Of a stretch of DNA of 64,000 bases, positions 16,879 through 26,365 are shown one piece after another. The stretch is from Alphaproteobacteria bacterium (GTDB lineage Bacteria; Pseudomonadota; Alphaproteobacteria; UBA9219; RFNS01): contig WGMR01000009.1 in the NCBI GenBank assembly GCA_016124955.1, forward strand, positions 1-64,000, given 5' to 3'. Every line of letters begins with the position of its first letter. The first letter of the stretch is position 1. The notes under the pieces are model-generated. The model saw nothing but the letters and a program-made list of their open reading frames with translations. It was not told where the DNA came from and did not search any database. Both the position numbers and the translations under genes were made by a program.

Positions 16879-17220
16879 CTACAGATACCGCACGAAGCGA
16901 TTGCGCGCATCGACGAGGATGGATTTCGGCGTAACCGGGGTTTCGGTCAGCTCGAAGCCCATGACGATAATTTCCTCGCCCTTCTTGATCAAATGCGCCG
17001 CCGCGCCGTTCATGCACACCGTGCCGCTGCCGCGCTCGCCCGCAATCACATAGGTTTCAAGCCGCGCACCCGATGTGTTGCTCACGACCATGACCTTTTC
17101 CCCCGGCCACAGACCCGCCTTGTCGGCGAGATCCATATCGAGCGTGATGCTGCCGATGTAGGAAAGATCGGCGTCCGTGACGGTCGCCTTATGTATTTTT
17201 GAGCGCAGGACGGAGCGCAT
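16879..17220 (-). CDS. panD: Aspartate 1-decarboxylase
   Basis: This pyruvoyl enzyme makes beta-alanine for pantothenate and CoA. The 113-aa proenzyme begins MRSVLRSKIHKATVT and has the self-cleavage site at G23-S24 (YIGSITLD), plus the family blocks VVSNTSGARLETY and GTVCMNGAAAHL. The start at 17220 gives the normal family length; a longer frame would run back through the tRNA gene. It sits tail to tail with the SNase-like gene, 2 nt apart. Confidence 0.95.
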   Translation of the reverse strand: MRSVLRSKIHKATVTDADLSYIGSITLDMDLADKAGLWPGEKVMVVSNTSGARLETYVIAGERGSGTVCMNGAAAHLIKKGEEIIVMGFELTETPVTPKSILVDARNRFVRYL

Positions 17221-17258
17221 GGCGGCCGTGACCCGTCTGTTGCATGAGGTTAGAAAAA

Positions 17259-17345
17259 TGGTGCGGTCGAGAAGACTCGAACTTCCACGACATTTCTGCC
17301 ACAGCGACCTCAACGCTGCGCGTCTACCAATTCCGCCACGACCGC
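17259..17345 (-). tRNA. tRNA-Leu (anticodon GAG)
   Basis: This is a complete class II cloverleaf. The acceptor GCGGTCG pairs with CGACCGC, and the D arm contains GGTAGA. The anticodon stem CAGCG/CGCTG holds loop TTGAGGT with anticodon GAG. There is an extended variable arm, and the T arm is GGAAG-TTCGAGT-CTTCT. The CCA end is encoded (17259-17261). It reads CUC and CUU leucine codons. It lies between panD and lipB. No truncated copy of its 3' end was seen nearby, so there is no sign of an integrated element here. Confidence 0.95.
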
Positions 17346-17467
17346 ACATTCTGGTTGGGTGGGACACTGTGTGTAGCAAAGGCCTGTCGGCCCGACAAGC
17401 AGCGCGAATTCTACAATATAGTCAATGAGTTAATGGCATATAAGACGGGCTTTGTTGCGGGTGCGAA

Positions 17468-18220
17468 ATGGTTTATGATGAGCCAATGCAGACCGCGTCC
17501 CTCCCTACCGGCCACAGCATAGAATGGACCGTCAGCGCCGCTCCCGTTCCTTACGCGAACGCGATGGCGGCGATGGAAGAACGTGTCGGCGATATCATTG
17601 ATGGCGCGGCGCGCGAAAAAGTCTGGCTGCTCGAACATCCCCCGCTTTACACCGCCGGCACCAGCGCCGACCCCGCCGAGCTTCTGAACCCGAACGGCAT
17701 GCCGGTTTTCCAGACCGGGCGCGGCGGGCGCTATACCTATCATGGCCCCGGGCAACGCATCGCTTACGTGATGATGGATCTGCGCCGCCGCCATGGCGCA
17801 TGCGGCCCGGATTTGCGCGGCTATATCAGCGATCTTGAAGAATGGGTGATCGCCTCGCTCGCCGATTGCGGCGTGGTTTCGGGCCGCCGCAAGGGGCGCA
17901 TCGGCATTTGGGTCAATCATGCGGGCAACGAAGAAAAGATCGCCGCCATCGGCGTGCGCGTGCGGCGCTGGGTGACCTTCCACGGCGTCGCCATCAATGT
18001 TGCGCCCAATCTTGCACATTTCCGCGGCATCGTGCCGTGCGGGATCCGCGAACATGGCGTGACCTCGCTTGCAGCGCTTGGCCGCGATACCGGCCGCAGC
18101 GTAAGCATGGCCGAGCTTGATGCCGCGCTGCGCCGCAACTGGGATGAGGTTTTTGCGCCCCGCGCAGGCATGCCGGCCGCCGCCGGGACCGGCGAACCCG
18201 AAGCGCTGCAGACCGCCTGA
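17468..18220 (+). CDS. lipB: Octanoyl-[ACP]:protein N-octanoyltransferase
   Basis: LipB moves octanoyl from ACP onto lipoyl-domain lysines of 2-oxoacid dehydrogenases and GcvH. The 250-aa protein has GRGGRYTYHGPGQ, the catalytic Lys157 (KIAAIGVRV) and Cys191 (VPCGIREHGVTSL), all in the expected order. Its start is ambiguous between ATG 17468 and ATG 17486, neither with a strong ribosome binding site. The C-terminal 20 residues are a non-conserved Ala/Gly/Glu tail. Confidence 0.94.
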   Translation: MVYDEPMQTASLPTGHSIEWTVSAAPVPYANAMAAMEERVGDIIDGAAREKVWLLEHPPLYTAGTSADPAELLNPNGMPVFQTGRGGRYTYHGPGQRIAYVMMDLRRRHGACGPDLRGYISDLEEWVIASLADCGVVSGRRKGRIGIWVNHAGNEEKIAAIGVRVRRWVTFHGVAINVAPNLAHFRGIVPCGIREHGVTSLAALGRDTGRSVSMAELDAALRRNWDEVFAPRAGMPAAAGTGEPEALQTA

Positions 18221-18309
18221 AGGCTGGCCAAGCGGCCCATGCACCGCTAAGATGTGTCGCAGAACCTGCGCCGCCAAAGCGCGATGCGACTATCCCGGAG
18301 ACCAGCCCC

Positions 18310-19365
18310 GTGACGAGCCATATAACCCCGGCAACCGACGCCGCCCCCAACCCGCGCCGCGCCACGCCCAACGCTTCGGGCGCGGGCATGGAAGATCTGA
18401 TCGCCGAAACCGCGAGCACGGCCGCGCAATTGAAAGATGTGCGTACCGCGATTGGCGCCGCGATTTTCGGGCAGGAAAAGGTTATCGAACAAAGCCTGAT
18501 CGCGCTGCTTTCGGGCGGGCATCTTTTGCTGGTCGGCGTGCCCGGCCTTGGCAAAACGAAACTGGTTGATACGCTTGCGCGCTCTCTCGGGATCCGCGCG
18601 GCGCGCGTGCAATGCACGCCCGATTTGATGCCCGCCGATATTCTCGGCTCAGAAATCCTCGAGGAAACCGAAAGCGGCAGCCGTGCTTTCCGCTTTATCC
18701 ACGGGCCCGTTTTCACGCAGCTTCTGATGGCGGACGAAATCAACCGCGCCAGCCCGCGCACGCAATCGGCGCTTTTGCAGGCGATGCAGGAACGCAGCGT
18801 GACCATTGCGGGGCAGGATCACGCATTGCCCGCGCCGTTCCATGTGCTGGCGACGCAAAACCCGATCGAACAGGAAGGCACCTACCCGCTGCCCGAAGCG
18901 CAGCTCGATCGTTTCATGTTGCAGATCGATATCGATTACCCCGATGCCGCCGCCGAACGGCACATGACCATCGCGACCACCGGCGCGAACGATGCGGCGG
19001 TGACGCCGCGCTTCAGCGCCGCGCAATTGCTGGCGGCGCAGAAGCTGGTGCGCCGCATGCCGATCAGCGACCGCGTGGTGGACGGGATCATGGCCATCGT
19101 GCGGCAGGGCAGGCCGGAAAGCACGAATATCGACGCGGTGAAGGAATATGTGGCGTGGGGGCCGGGGCCGCGTGCGGCGCAGGCGCTCGCGCTGGCCAGC
19201 CGCGCCCGCGCGCTGCTCGATGGCCGCCTTTCCCCCTCGCTCGATGACGTGCTGGCGCTGCTTATGCCCGCGCTGCAGCATCGCATGGCGCTGCAATTTT
19301 CCGCGCGCGCCGAGGGCGTGCAACTGAAAGACATTATCGCGCTGCTGGCCGAAGCGGCCGGGTAG
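18310..19365 (+). CDS. MoxR-family AAA+ ATPase
   Basis: This chaperone-like ATPase works with vWA/DUF58 proteins on envelope or enzyme maturation. The 351-aa product has Walker A GVPGLGKT at 76-83, the MoxR block MADEINRASPRTQSALL, Walker B and sensor ATQNPIEQEGTYPLPEAQLDRF, and the C-terminal lid domain. The start is GTG 18310 (CCCGTGACG) after a non-conserved 25-aa Ala/Pro leader; an internal ATG at residue 27 is possible. It heads the five-gene operon to 25616. Confidence 0.92.
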   Translation: MTSHITPATDAAPNPRRATPNASGAGMEDLIAETASTAAQLKDVRTAIGAAIFGQEKVIEQSLIALLSGGHLLLVGVPGLGKTKLVDTLARSLGIRAARVQCTPDLMPADILGSEILEETESGSRAFRFIHGPVFTQLLMADEINRASPRTQSALLQAMQERSVTIAGQDHALPAPFHVLATQNPIEQEGTYPLPEAQLDRFMLQIDIDYPDAAAERHMTIATTGANDAAVTPRFSAAQLLAAQKLVRRMPISDRVVDGIMAIVRQGRPESTNIDAVKEYVAWGPGPRAAQALALASRARALLDGRLSPSLDDVLALLMPALQHRMALQFSARAEGVQLKDIIALLAEAAG

Positions 19366-19369
19366 TTCC

Positions 19370-19924
19370 ATGGCTGCCGGGAAAGCCGCAAAAACCGCAT
19401 GGCGATGGTTCAGGAACGCGGTTTATGCGTTGACTGCGCTGATTGCTCTGCTGGCTGTGTTTGTGATGTCTATTCATCCCGTTACGTTGTTTCTTCGCCC
19501 GCAAATAGAAAAAGATTTCTTTGCCGCAGCGGACAAGAAAATAGAGCAAGGCGAGGATAAAATTTATTTCAGGGATGTGGCCAATTTCGATTGGGATACA
19601 GTATGCGTGCTTTCGCCATATACGCCGACCCGGGATGAAAAAAAACTCAAGCAGCTTGTTAAGGCGGATATTTCAGGACTTACGCTTGAAGATTTCAATG
19701 TCGATGATGACTCTTTATGGAAGTTTATCTTTATTGCTGACGAGAAAATCGTGGGCATAATACCCACGATGGGCGAATATTATTTTAAGGTAGCTTACAA
19801 CAACAACTGCATGGGCCGTGATCATGCGGGCATGGTTTATATGCCGACACCTGAAGAAGATTCGGAAGAGCATTTAGGCGCTTCGGGGATGCCTGACCGC
19901 TTGCTGGTGCAAGAGCTGCCATGA
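19370..19924 (+). CDS. Single-pass membrane protein inserted in the moxR operon
   Basis: The 184-aa product has one N-terminal membrane helix (about 15-38) and a soluble extracytoplasmic domain with two Cys. It has an acidic, aromatic composition quite unlike the GC-rich Ala/Arg-heavy neighbours, with Asp-, Lys- and Tyr-rich stretches such as KDFFAAADKKIEQG. Its codons are also more AT-rich. It starts 5 nt after moxR and overlaps DUF58 by 4 nt, so it is co-expressed. I do not recognise the family. The usual moxR-DUF58 adjacency is interrupted by it. Confidence 0.65.
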   Translation: MAAGKAAKTAWRWFRNAVYALTALIALLAVFVMSIHPVTLFLRPQIEKDFFAAADKKIEQGEDKIYFRDVANFDWDTVCVLSPYTPTRDEKKLKQLVKADISGLTLEDFNVDDDSLWKFIFIADEKIVGIIPTMGEYYFKVAYNNNCMGRDHAGMVYMPTPEEDSEEHLGASGMPDRLLVQELP

Positions 19925-20844
19925 GCTGGCGTGCGCCGCAACTTGAAGAACTGGCGCTGGCGCTGGCGGCGCCGTTGCCGCCGCTGCAGCTCGGCGCGGC
20001 ACGCCTTGCGGCAGGCCTTCATGGCGGCGCGCACGGGCGGCGCAGGCCCGGCGTGGGCGAAGGGTTCTGGCAATTCCGCCGCTACGGCCCGGGCGACGAC
20101 GCGGCGCGCATCGACTGGCGCCAATCGGCGAAGCGCGAACACATCTATGTGCGCGAACATGAATGGGAAGCGGTGCAGACGCTTTGTCTTTGGACCGATC
20201 TTTCGCCTTCCATGCATTATGCGTCCGACGACCGGCATTCTTCCAAATCCTATCGTGCGCTGTTGCTTGCCTGCGCGCTTGGCTGCCTCGCGCTTCGGGG
20301 GGGCGAGCAGGTGCTGGCGCTGAACGGCGAGCAGCGCGCGCCTTTGCGCAACCGCGGCGCATTGCCCCGTTTGGCGCAATATTTAAGCCGGCAGGCGCGC
20401 GCGGGCGCATTGCCGCATCCGCCCGCATTGCCGCGCAACGGCGTCGCCGCGATGTTCAGCGATTTTCTGATGCCGCTTCCGGCGCTCGCGGCTGCGCTGC
20501 AGGGCGCGGCTACGCGCGGTTGCAGCGGCGCGCTCGTGCAGGTGCTCGACCCCGCGGAAATATCATTCCCCTTCGCGGGGCATGTTTTGATGGAAGACAG
20601 CGAAGGCGCGGAGCCGCTCGATTTGCGCCGGGCCGAGGCGCTGGCGGATCTTTACCGCAAACGCATGACCGAGCGGCAGGAAGCTGTGCGCGCGCTGGCG
20701 CGGCAGGCGGGCTGGCATTTCCTAGTGCACGATACCGCATCCGACCCGCGCGCATGTTTGATGCAATTGTTCACATGGCTGCAGCCGCCGGAACATCAGC
20801 AAAATAACCGCCGGCAAGGTGCGCGGGCCGCGGGGCGGGCATGA
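19921..20844 (+). CDS. DUF58 domain protein
   Basis: The 307-aa product has the DUF58 core: GFWQFRRYGPGDDAARIDW with the SAKREH motif (about residues 45-75), followed by a vWA-like WTDLSPSMH metal-site segment. DUF58 proteins accompany MoxR ATPases and are probable client adaptors. It is coupled by 4-nt overlaps on both sides. There is no signal peptide or membrane helix, so it acts in the cytoplasm. Confidence 0.9.
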   Translation: MSWRAPQLEELALALAAPLPPLQLGAARLAAGLHGGAHGRRRPGVGEGFWQFRRYGPGDDAARIDWRQSAKREHIYVREHEWEAVQTLCLWTDLSPSMHYASDDRHSSKSYRALLLACALGCLALRGGEQVLALNGEQRAPLRNRGALPRLAQYLSRQARAGALPHPPALPRNGVAAMFSDFLMPLPALAAALQGAATRGCSGALVQVLDPAEISFPFAGHVLMEDSEGAEPLDLRRAEALADLYRKRMTERQEAVRALARQAGWHFLVHDTASDPRACLMQLFTWLQPPEHQQNNRRQGARAAGRA

Positions 20845-23531
20845 CCGCGCTTTTAAGCTTCGCCGCGCCCTGGGCGCTGGCCGCGTTTCTGGCGCTGCCC
20901 GTGCTGTGGTGGCTTTTGCGGCTTACGCCGCCGCCGCCGCGCAAGCTGCGCTTTCCCGGCGCGGTGCTTTTGCGCGATGTTGTGCAGGATGAACAAACGC
21001 CCGCCACCACGCCATGGTGGCTTTTGGCGTTGCGGCTTTTGATCGCGACGCTCGTTATTCTTGGTGCGGCGCAGCCGCTTTATAAGCCGCCCGCCGCATT
21101 GCCGGGCAAGGGGCCTGTGCTGGCCGTGATCGATAACGGCTGGGCCGCCGCCTATGGCTGGGCGGCGCGGCAGGATGCGGCGCGCCGGCTGTTCGCGCAG
21201 GCGGCGCGGGAAGGGCGCGATGTGATATTGCTGCCGACCGCGCCGGATGCCGAAACCGGCGCCGTGCGCCTGACGGGGCCGCAGCCCGCGCAGGCGCTTG
21301 CGCATCTGCTTGAAACCATGCGTCCGCAGCCCTGGCGCACCGAGCATGCCGCCGTGCTTGCGCTTTTGCGGGAACGCGGCTTGTCCGCGCAGACCTATGC
21401 CGCATGGTTCAGCGACGGGCTGCGTGCGCCGGAAACCGATGCATTATATGCGTACCTGCACGATGCCGGGCCGGTTGACGTGTTTGCGGGGGAGGAAAGC
21501 ATTTTCGTGCTGCACGCACCGCAAATTGCGGGCGATGCGCTGACCGTGACCGTAAGCCGCACGCCCGCCAGCGGCGCCGCCGACATTACGGTGGCGGCGC
21601 AGGGCGCGGACGGCGCCGTGATCGCGCGCCAGAGCGCGAGCTTTACCAGCGGCGCAAGCCATGTGGGCGTTACGCTTGCGTTGCCGCGCGAGATTCGCAA
21701 CCGGGTCACGGCGCTGACGCTCGAGCGCCGCCGCGGCGCGGCCGCCACGCTTTTGCTCGATGAACAGTGGCGGCGGCACCTTATCGGGCTTTCGGGCGAC
21801 GAAAGCGCGCTCAAGGAACGGCCCTTGCTTAGCGATCTTTATTACCCCGCCCGCGCGATCGAACCATTTGCGGCAACCGTGACCGGTGACTGGCGCGATT
21901 TGCTGGAAAAGGATATTTCGATTCTGATCGTCACGCACAACCTGCCTTATAACGAGCATACCGAGGATTTACGCCGCTGGATCAAGGCCGGCGGCGTGCT
22001 GGTGCGCTTCGCGGGCCCGAATTTGCAGGACGAAATGAGCCACGAGGAAAAGCCGGGCGATGCGCTTTTGCCGGTGCGGCTGCGCGCGGGCGACCGCGCG
22101 CTCGGGGGTTCGCTTTCCTGGGCAAACCCGCAAACGCTTGATGCCTTTCCGCCCGCTTCCCCGTTCCGGGGGCTTGAAATTCCGCCCGACGTGACGGTGA
22201 GCCGGCAGGTGCTGGCCGAACCGACGGCCGATTTGCCCGAACGCACATGGGCGCAACTGGCCGATGGCACGCCGCTCGTGACCGCGCACAAAACAGGGCG
22301 CGGGATGATCGTGCTGTTCCATGTGCCGGCGCGCGCCGGCTGGTCCACGCTGCCGCTTTCGGGCCTGTTCGTGCAAATGCTGGAACGCATCACAGGCCTT
22401 GCGGCCGGAACGGAAGACCCGCTGCTTTTGGGTACGCTCCCGCCGCTTTCGGTGCTGGACGGATTCGGGCGGCTGCAAACGCCGCCGCCGCCGGTCACGC
22501 TGCCGCTTACGGCAGAAACGCTGGCGCAGACCGTGCCCAATGCGCATCAGCCGCCCGGCTTTTACGGCACCGCGGCGGCGCGCCATGCTTTCAACCTTGG
22601 CGAAACGATCGGCGATTTGCAGCCCTTCGGCGCCGCGCCGTTGAAGCCGCTGGCGGAAGGCGCGCGCGGCATCGATTTCCGCCCGTCCTTGCTTATGGCC
22701 GCATGCCTGCTTTTGCTGGCCGACTGGCTGGCCGGACTTTGGCTGCGCGGTTTTATCAGGCGCCGCATGCCGCGCGGGGCCGCAGCCGCGCTTGTGGCGG
22801 CGCTATGCTTCGCCGCGCCGCATGCGCGGGCGGACGATACCGATGCCGCGCGCATCACGACACTCGCTTACGTCAAGACCGGCGATTATGTGAGCGATAC
22901 GACAACCGCGGCTGGGCTCCGCGCGCTTACCGAAATTTTAAAGCAGCGCACGGCGATCGACGAAATCAGCGTTTCGGGGGTTGATCTGGCGCGCGACGAG
23001 CTGGCTTTCTATCCGCTGATTTACTGGACCGCTTCGCCCGCCTCCCCGCCCCTGCAGCCGACGGCGGCGGATAACGTCAACGCCTATCTCGCGCATGGCG
23101 GGATGATTTTAATCGACACGCGCGATGGCGGCGGTGCAAACCTGGATGCGCCGGTGCCGCTGGAGCGGATTTTGCGCGGCGTCGATGTGCCGGCGCTGAT
23201 GCCGCTGCCGCGCGAACATGTTTTGCTGCGCGCCTTCTATCTGCTCGATGGCGCGCCGGGCCGCACCGAAGGCGGGCCATTGTGGCTGGAGCCCGAATCT
23301 TCGGCCCGGCATGACGGCGTTGCGGGCTTGCTTGTGGGCGGCAACGATTGGGCCGCCGCCTGGGCGCGCGATGGAAACGGAAAGCCGTTGCATGCCGTGA
23401 TGCCCGGCGGCGAGCGGCAGCGGGAGATGGCTTATCGCTTCGGCGTCAATCTGGTGATGTATGCGCTGACCGGCAATTACAAGGCCGATCAGGTGCATGT
23501 GCCCGCAATTTTGGAAAGATTGGGGCCGTAG
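20841..23531 (+). CDS. BatA-like N-terminal / DUF4159 membrane protein
   Basis: The 896-aa product starts with the BatA-type membrane segment FAAPWALAAFLALPVLWWLL, then RLTPPPPRKLRFP and a second helix. A large periplasmic region with vWA-like and glutamine-amidotransferase-like folds follows. There is another membrane segment near residue 630 and a C-terminal DUF4159 domain (about 670-890: TTLAYVKTGDYVSD, LIYWTASP, GGMILIDTRDGGG, FYLLDGAPGRTEGG). This order is standard for the alphaproteobacterial moxR operon. The role is envelope-related but not defined. Confidence 0.85.
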   Translation: MTALLSFAAPWALAAFLALPVLWWLLRLTPPPPRKLRFPGAVLLRDVVQDEQTPATTPWWLLALRLLIATLVILGAAQPLYKPPAALPGKGPVLAVIDNGWAAAYGWAARQDAARRLFAQAAREGRDVILLPTAPDAETGAVRLTGPQPAQALAHLLETMRPQPWRTEHAAVLALLRERGLSAQTYAAWFSDGLRAPETDALYAYLHDAGPVDVFAGEESIFVLHAPQIAGDALTVTVSRTPASGAADITVAAQGADGAVIARQSASFTSGASHVGVTLALPREIRNRVTALTLERRRGAAATLLLDEQWRRHLIGLSGDESALKERPLLSDLYYPARAIEPFAATVTGDWRDLLEKDISILIVTHNLPYNEHTEDLRRWIKAGGVLVRFAGPNLQDEMSHEEKPGDALLPVRLRAGDRALGGSLSWANPQTLDAFPPASPFRGLEIPPDVTVSRQVLAEPTADLPERTWAQLADGTPLVTAHKTGRGMIVLFHVPARAGWSTLPLSGLFVQMLERITGLAAGTEDPLLLGTLPPLSVLDGFGRLQTPPPPVTLPLTAETLAQTVPNAHQPPGFYGTAAARHAFNLGETIGDLQPFGAAPLKPLAEGARGIDFRPSLLMAACLLLLADWLAGLWLRGFIRRRMPRGAAAALVAALCFAAPHARADDTDAARITTLAYVKTGDYVSDTTTAAGLRALTEILKQRTAIDEISVSGVDLARDELAFYPLIYWTASPASPPLQPTAADNVNAYLAHGGMILIDTRDGGGANLDAPVPLERILRGVDVPALMPLPREHVLLRAFYLLDGAPGRTEGGPLWLEPESSARHDGVAGLLVGGNDWAAAWARDGNGKPLHAVMPGGERQREMAYRFGVNLVMYALTGNYKADQVHVPAILERLGP

Positions 23532-23534
23532 CGC

Positions 23535-25616
23535 ATGGATGGCACGCTGATCGTTTTCAACCCCATGGTGCCGCTGCCTTTGTTCGCGGGCCTGTTGTTG
23601 CTTGCCTGCGCGATCGGGTTTTTCGCGCTGCGCCGCGGCGTGCGCGGTGGCTGGCTGCGGCTTTTGCTTGCCGCCGCCTTTGCGCTCGTGCTGCTCAACC
23701 CTTCGTTTTTGAAAGAAAACCGCAAGCCGGTGAGTGATGTCGCGGCCGTGATCGTGGATGAAAGCGGAAGCCAGAAGCTTGGGGAGCGCGCGCAGCAAAC
23801 GCAGGACGCGCTTGCAAAATTGCAGGAACAGCTTGGCGCGTTTGATGACGTTGATGTGCGTATCGTGCGGGCCGGCGGGCTGGCGGAAACCGACCTTGTC
23901 GGCGCAATGCAGCAGGCGCTGGCCGATGTGCCGGCGCAGCGCATCGCCGGTACGATCATGATCACCGACGGGCAAGTGCATGATGTGCCGGAAAAGATTG
24001 CATCGCTGCGGCGCTTTGGCCCGGTGCATGCGCTCTTGACCGGGAAGAAAAACGCGTTCGACCGGCGGCTCGTGATCGCGCGCGCGCCGGGTTTCGGCAT
24101 CGTGGGCAGGGATGCGACCGCAAGCGTGCGGGTGGAAGACAGGCCCGCGGGCGGGGATGCGCCGGTGCCGGTGACCGTGCGATACGATATCGATAAAACG
24201 ATTACGGTGAACGCCGTGCCGGGCAAGGATACGGATATCGCGCTTCCCATCGGCCATCCGGGCGACAATATCTTCGAGCTGACCATCGACCATGCGGAAG
24301 GCGAGCTGACAGATATAAACAACAGGGCGGCGTTCAATGTGCACGGCGTGCGCGACCGGCTGCGGGTGCTTCTGGTTTCCGGCGCGCCGCACCCGGGCGA
24401 ACGCACCTGGCGTAATTTGCTGAAGGCCGACCCGGCGGTCGAGCTTGTGCATTTCACGATTTTGCGCCCGCCCGCCAAACAGGATGCGACGCCGATGCAG
24501 GAAATGTCGCTGATCGCCTTTCCGGTGAAGGAATTGTTTGAATTAAAGCTGGCCCGGTTCGATCTCGTGATCTTTGATCGCGTGCGCAAGCTGGGCATTC
24601 TGCCCGAAGAATATTTGCGTAATATCGCAACTTATGTGGAAAACGGCGGCGCGTTCCTCGATATCGGCGGTGCCGGCTATGCGGGCGATGAAAGCCTTTA
24701 CGGCACGCCGCTTGGCCGCGTGCTGCCGACCAGGCCGACCGGTGCGGTGACCAACCGCGCCTTTACCCCGGCGCTGACCGCGGATGGTTTGCGCCATCCG
24801 ATCACCGCCGGGCTGGCGGGCGAAGCGCCGGAAGCGCGCCCGCCCGTGCCCGTGGGCGGGCCATGGCTGCAGCAAACGGATACAGAATTGCTGCGCGGCA
24901 TCGTGCTGATGCAGGGTGATGGCGGCCGGCCGGTTTTCGTGCTTGATCATTTTGGCAAGGGTCGTGTGGGCCAGCTTTTAAGCGACCAGATATGGCTGTG
25001 GTCGCGCGGCTATCAGGGCGGCGGGCCGCAGGCGGAATTGCTGCGCAGGCTCGCGCACTGGCTGATGCGCGAACCGGAACTGGACGAGGAATCGCTTTCC
25101 GCCCGCGCCGTGCCGGCGGGCGCAGGGTTCGATATTACGATCGAAAGGCGCAGCCTTGATGCCCGCGTGCCGCCTGTGCAAATGACCGCGCCGAACGGCA
25201 GCGCGCAAATCATCGATCTGGCACCGGGCGAACGCCCCGGCGTTTTTGTCGCCACACAACACGTGGAAAGCGAAGGCGTGTACCGTTTGTATGACGACAG
25301 CCATTATGTTGCGGTGCCGGCCGGGCACATGGATGCGCCTGAATGGCGCGACATGCGCGCAAGCGCCGACGTTTTGAAACCGCTGGCCGAGGCCACGCGT
25401 GGCGGGGTTTTCTGGCTTGAAGATTTCCCGGGAGGCATAGACGTGCGCCGCACCGCCAGGGGCGCGCGCGCAGCCGGGAACGGTTGGCTTGGGCTTGTGC
25501 GCGGCGGCGATTATATCGTGACCGGCGCGGAAAGCCGGCCTTTGTTGCCCGCATGGGCGCTTCTGGCGCTGCTGCTTGGCTTGACCGTGATCGTATGGTG
25601 GCGGGAAGGGCGCTAA
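23535..25616 (+). CDS. Membrane protein with glutamine-amidotransferase-like domain (moxR operon)
   Basis: The 693-aa product has two N-terminal helices, then a vWA-like segment (AAVIVDESGSQKLG, MIMITDGQVHD) and a class-I amidotransferase-like region (YVENGGAFLDIGGAGY). One C-terminal helix ends in WWREGR. The vWA MIDAS-like DxSxS is present as DESGS. It is the last gene of the moxR operon and begins 3 nt after the DUF4159 stop. The stop overlaps that of ccmC by 4 nt on the other strand. It probably forms a membrane complex with the preceding protein. Confidence 0.82.
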   Translation: MDGTLIVFNPMVPLPLFAGLLLLACAIGFFALRRGVRGGWLRLLLAAAFALVLLNPSFLKENRKPVSDVAAVIVDESGSQKLGERAQQTQDALAKLQEQLGAFDDVDVRIVRAGGLAETDLVGAMQQALADVPAQRIAGTIMITDGQVHDVPEKIASLRRFGPVHALLTGKKNAFDRRLVIARAPGFGIVGRDATASVRVEDRPAGGDAPVPVTVRYDIDKTITVNAVPGKDTDIALPIGHPGDNIFELTIDHAEGELTDINNRAAFNVHGVRDRLRVLLVSGAPHPGERTWRNLLKADPAVELVHFTILRPPAKQDATPMQEMSLIAFPVKELFELKLARFDLVIFDRVRKLGILPEEYLRNIATYVENGGAFLDIGGAGYAGDESLYGTPLGRVLPTRPTGAVTNRAFTPALTADGLRHPITAGLAGEAPEARPPVPVGGPWLQQTDTELLRGIVLMQGDGGRPVFVLDHFGKGRVGQLLSDQIWLWSRGYQGGGPQAELLRRLAHWLMREPELDEESLSARAVPAGAGFDITIERRSLDARVPPVQMTAPNGSAQIIDLAPGERPGVFVATQHVESEGVYRLYDDSHYVAVPAGHMDAPEWRDMRASADVLKPLAEATRGGVFWLEDFPGGIDVRRTARGARAAGNGWLGLVRGGDYIVTGAESRPLLPAWALLALLLGLTVIVWWREGR

Positions 25617-26350
25617 CCGAGCAAGTCTTGCATTTCCAGCGCTTCGGCGCGGCGGCGGGCCAGTTCGCTTTGCATGCGTATGATGATAAGCGCGCCCGCG
25701 AGAAGCATATGCGCCGCGCCTATCACCAGCAGCGGCTTCAGCATCGCCGGATCGAGGCTGGAGCCGGAAAGCCGCAGCGCGCCCGAGGTTTGGTGCAGCG
25801 TTTGCCACCAGTTCACGGAAAAATGAATCACCGGCAAATTGACGAGCCCGATCAGAAGTAAAACCGCGCCCGCGCGGTCGGCGCGCTGTTGCCCGCCCGA
25901 AGCGCTTTCGAGCGCGCGCGTAAGCGTGATGACGCCGAGGTACAAAAGAAATAAAATCAGCACGCTGGTCAGGCGCGCATCCCACACCCACCATGTCCCC
26001 CACATCGGCTGGCCCCACAGGCAGCCCGTTACAAGGCAAACGGCCGTGAACACCGCGCCCACAGGCGCGCCCGCGCGGCAGAACACAAAAGCCAGCGCGT
26101 GCTTCCAGATAAGGCCCGTCCCGGCCGCGAGCCCGAGCGCGGCATAAAGACCGAGCGCGACCCAGGCGCAGGGAACATGGATGTACATGATGCGGACGGT
26201 TTCGCCCTGCTGATAATCGGGCGGGGATGCGAGCAGCGCCAGATACAGCCCCCATGCAAGCAGCGCGGCGGCGCCGAGCGCGAGGGCGGGCAGCAAGAAA
26301 CGCGCAAGGCGGCTGAAACGGGCGGGACTGGCGAAAGCGTGCAGGTTCAT
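25613..26350 (-). CDS. ccmC: Haem exporter/handling protein CcmC
   Basis: CcmC loads haem onto CcmE in System I cytochrome c maturation. The 245-aa polytopic protein has the tryptophan-rich WGTWWVWDARLTS periplasmic motif, flanking His in YIHVP and VIHFSVNWWQTLH, and six membrane helices. It is the third gene of ccmABC, 15 nt after ccmB. ccmDEFGHI lie 11 kb away at 38-41.7 kb. Confidence 0.95.
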   Translation of the reverse strand: MNLHAFASPARFSRLARFLLPALALGAAALLAWGLYLALLASPPDYQQGETVRIMYIHVPCAWVALGLYAALGLAAGTGLIWKHALAFVFCRAGAPVGAVFTAVCLVTGCLWGQPMWGTWWVWDARLTSVLILFLLYLGVITLTRALESASGGQQRADRAGAVLLLIGLVNLPVIHFSVNWWQTLHQTSGALRLSGSSLDPAMLKPLLVIGAAHMLLAGALIIIRMQSELARRRAEALEMQDLLG

Positions 26351-26365
26351 CGGCTTTTCATCCCA

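Noticed and set aside
17259-17345. tRNA-Leu as an integration site for a mobile element
   Set aside because: No integrase and no repeated tRNA 3' end were seen in the flanks, and panD and lipB are ordinary core genes.
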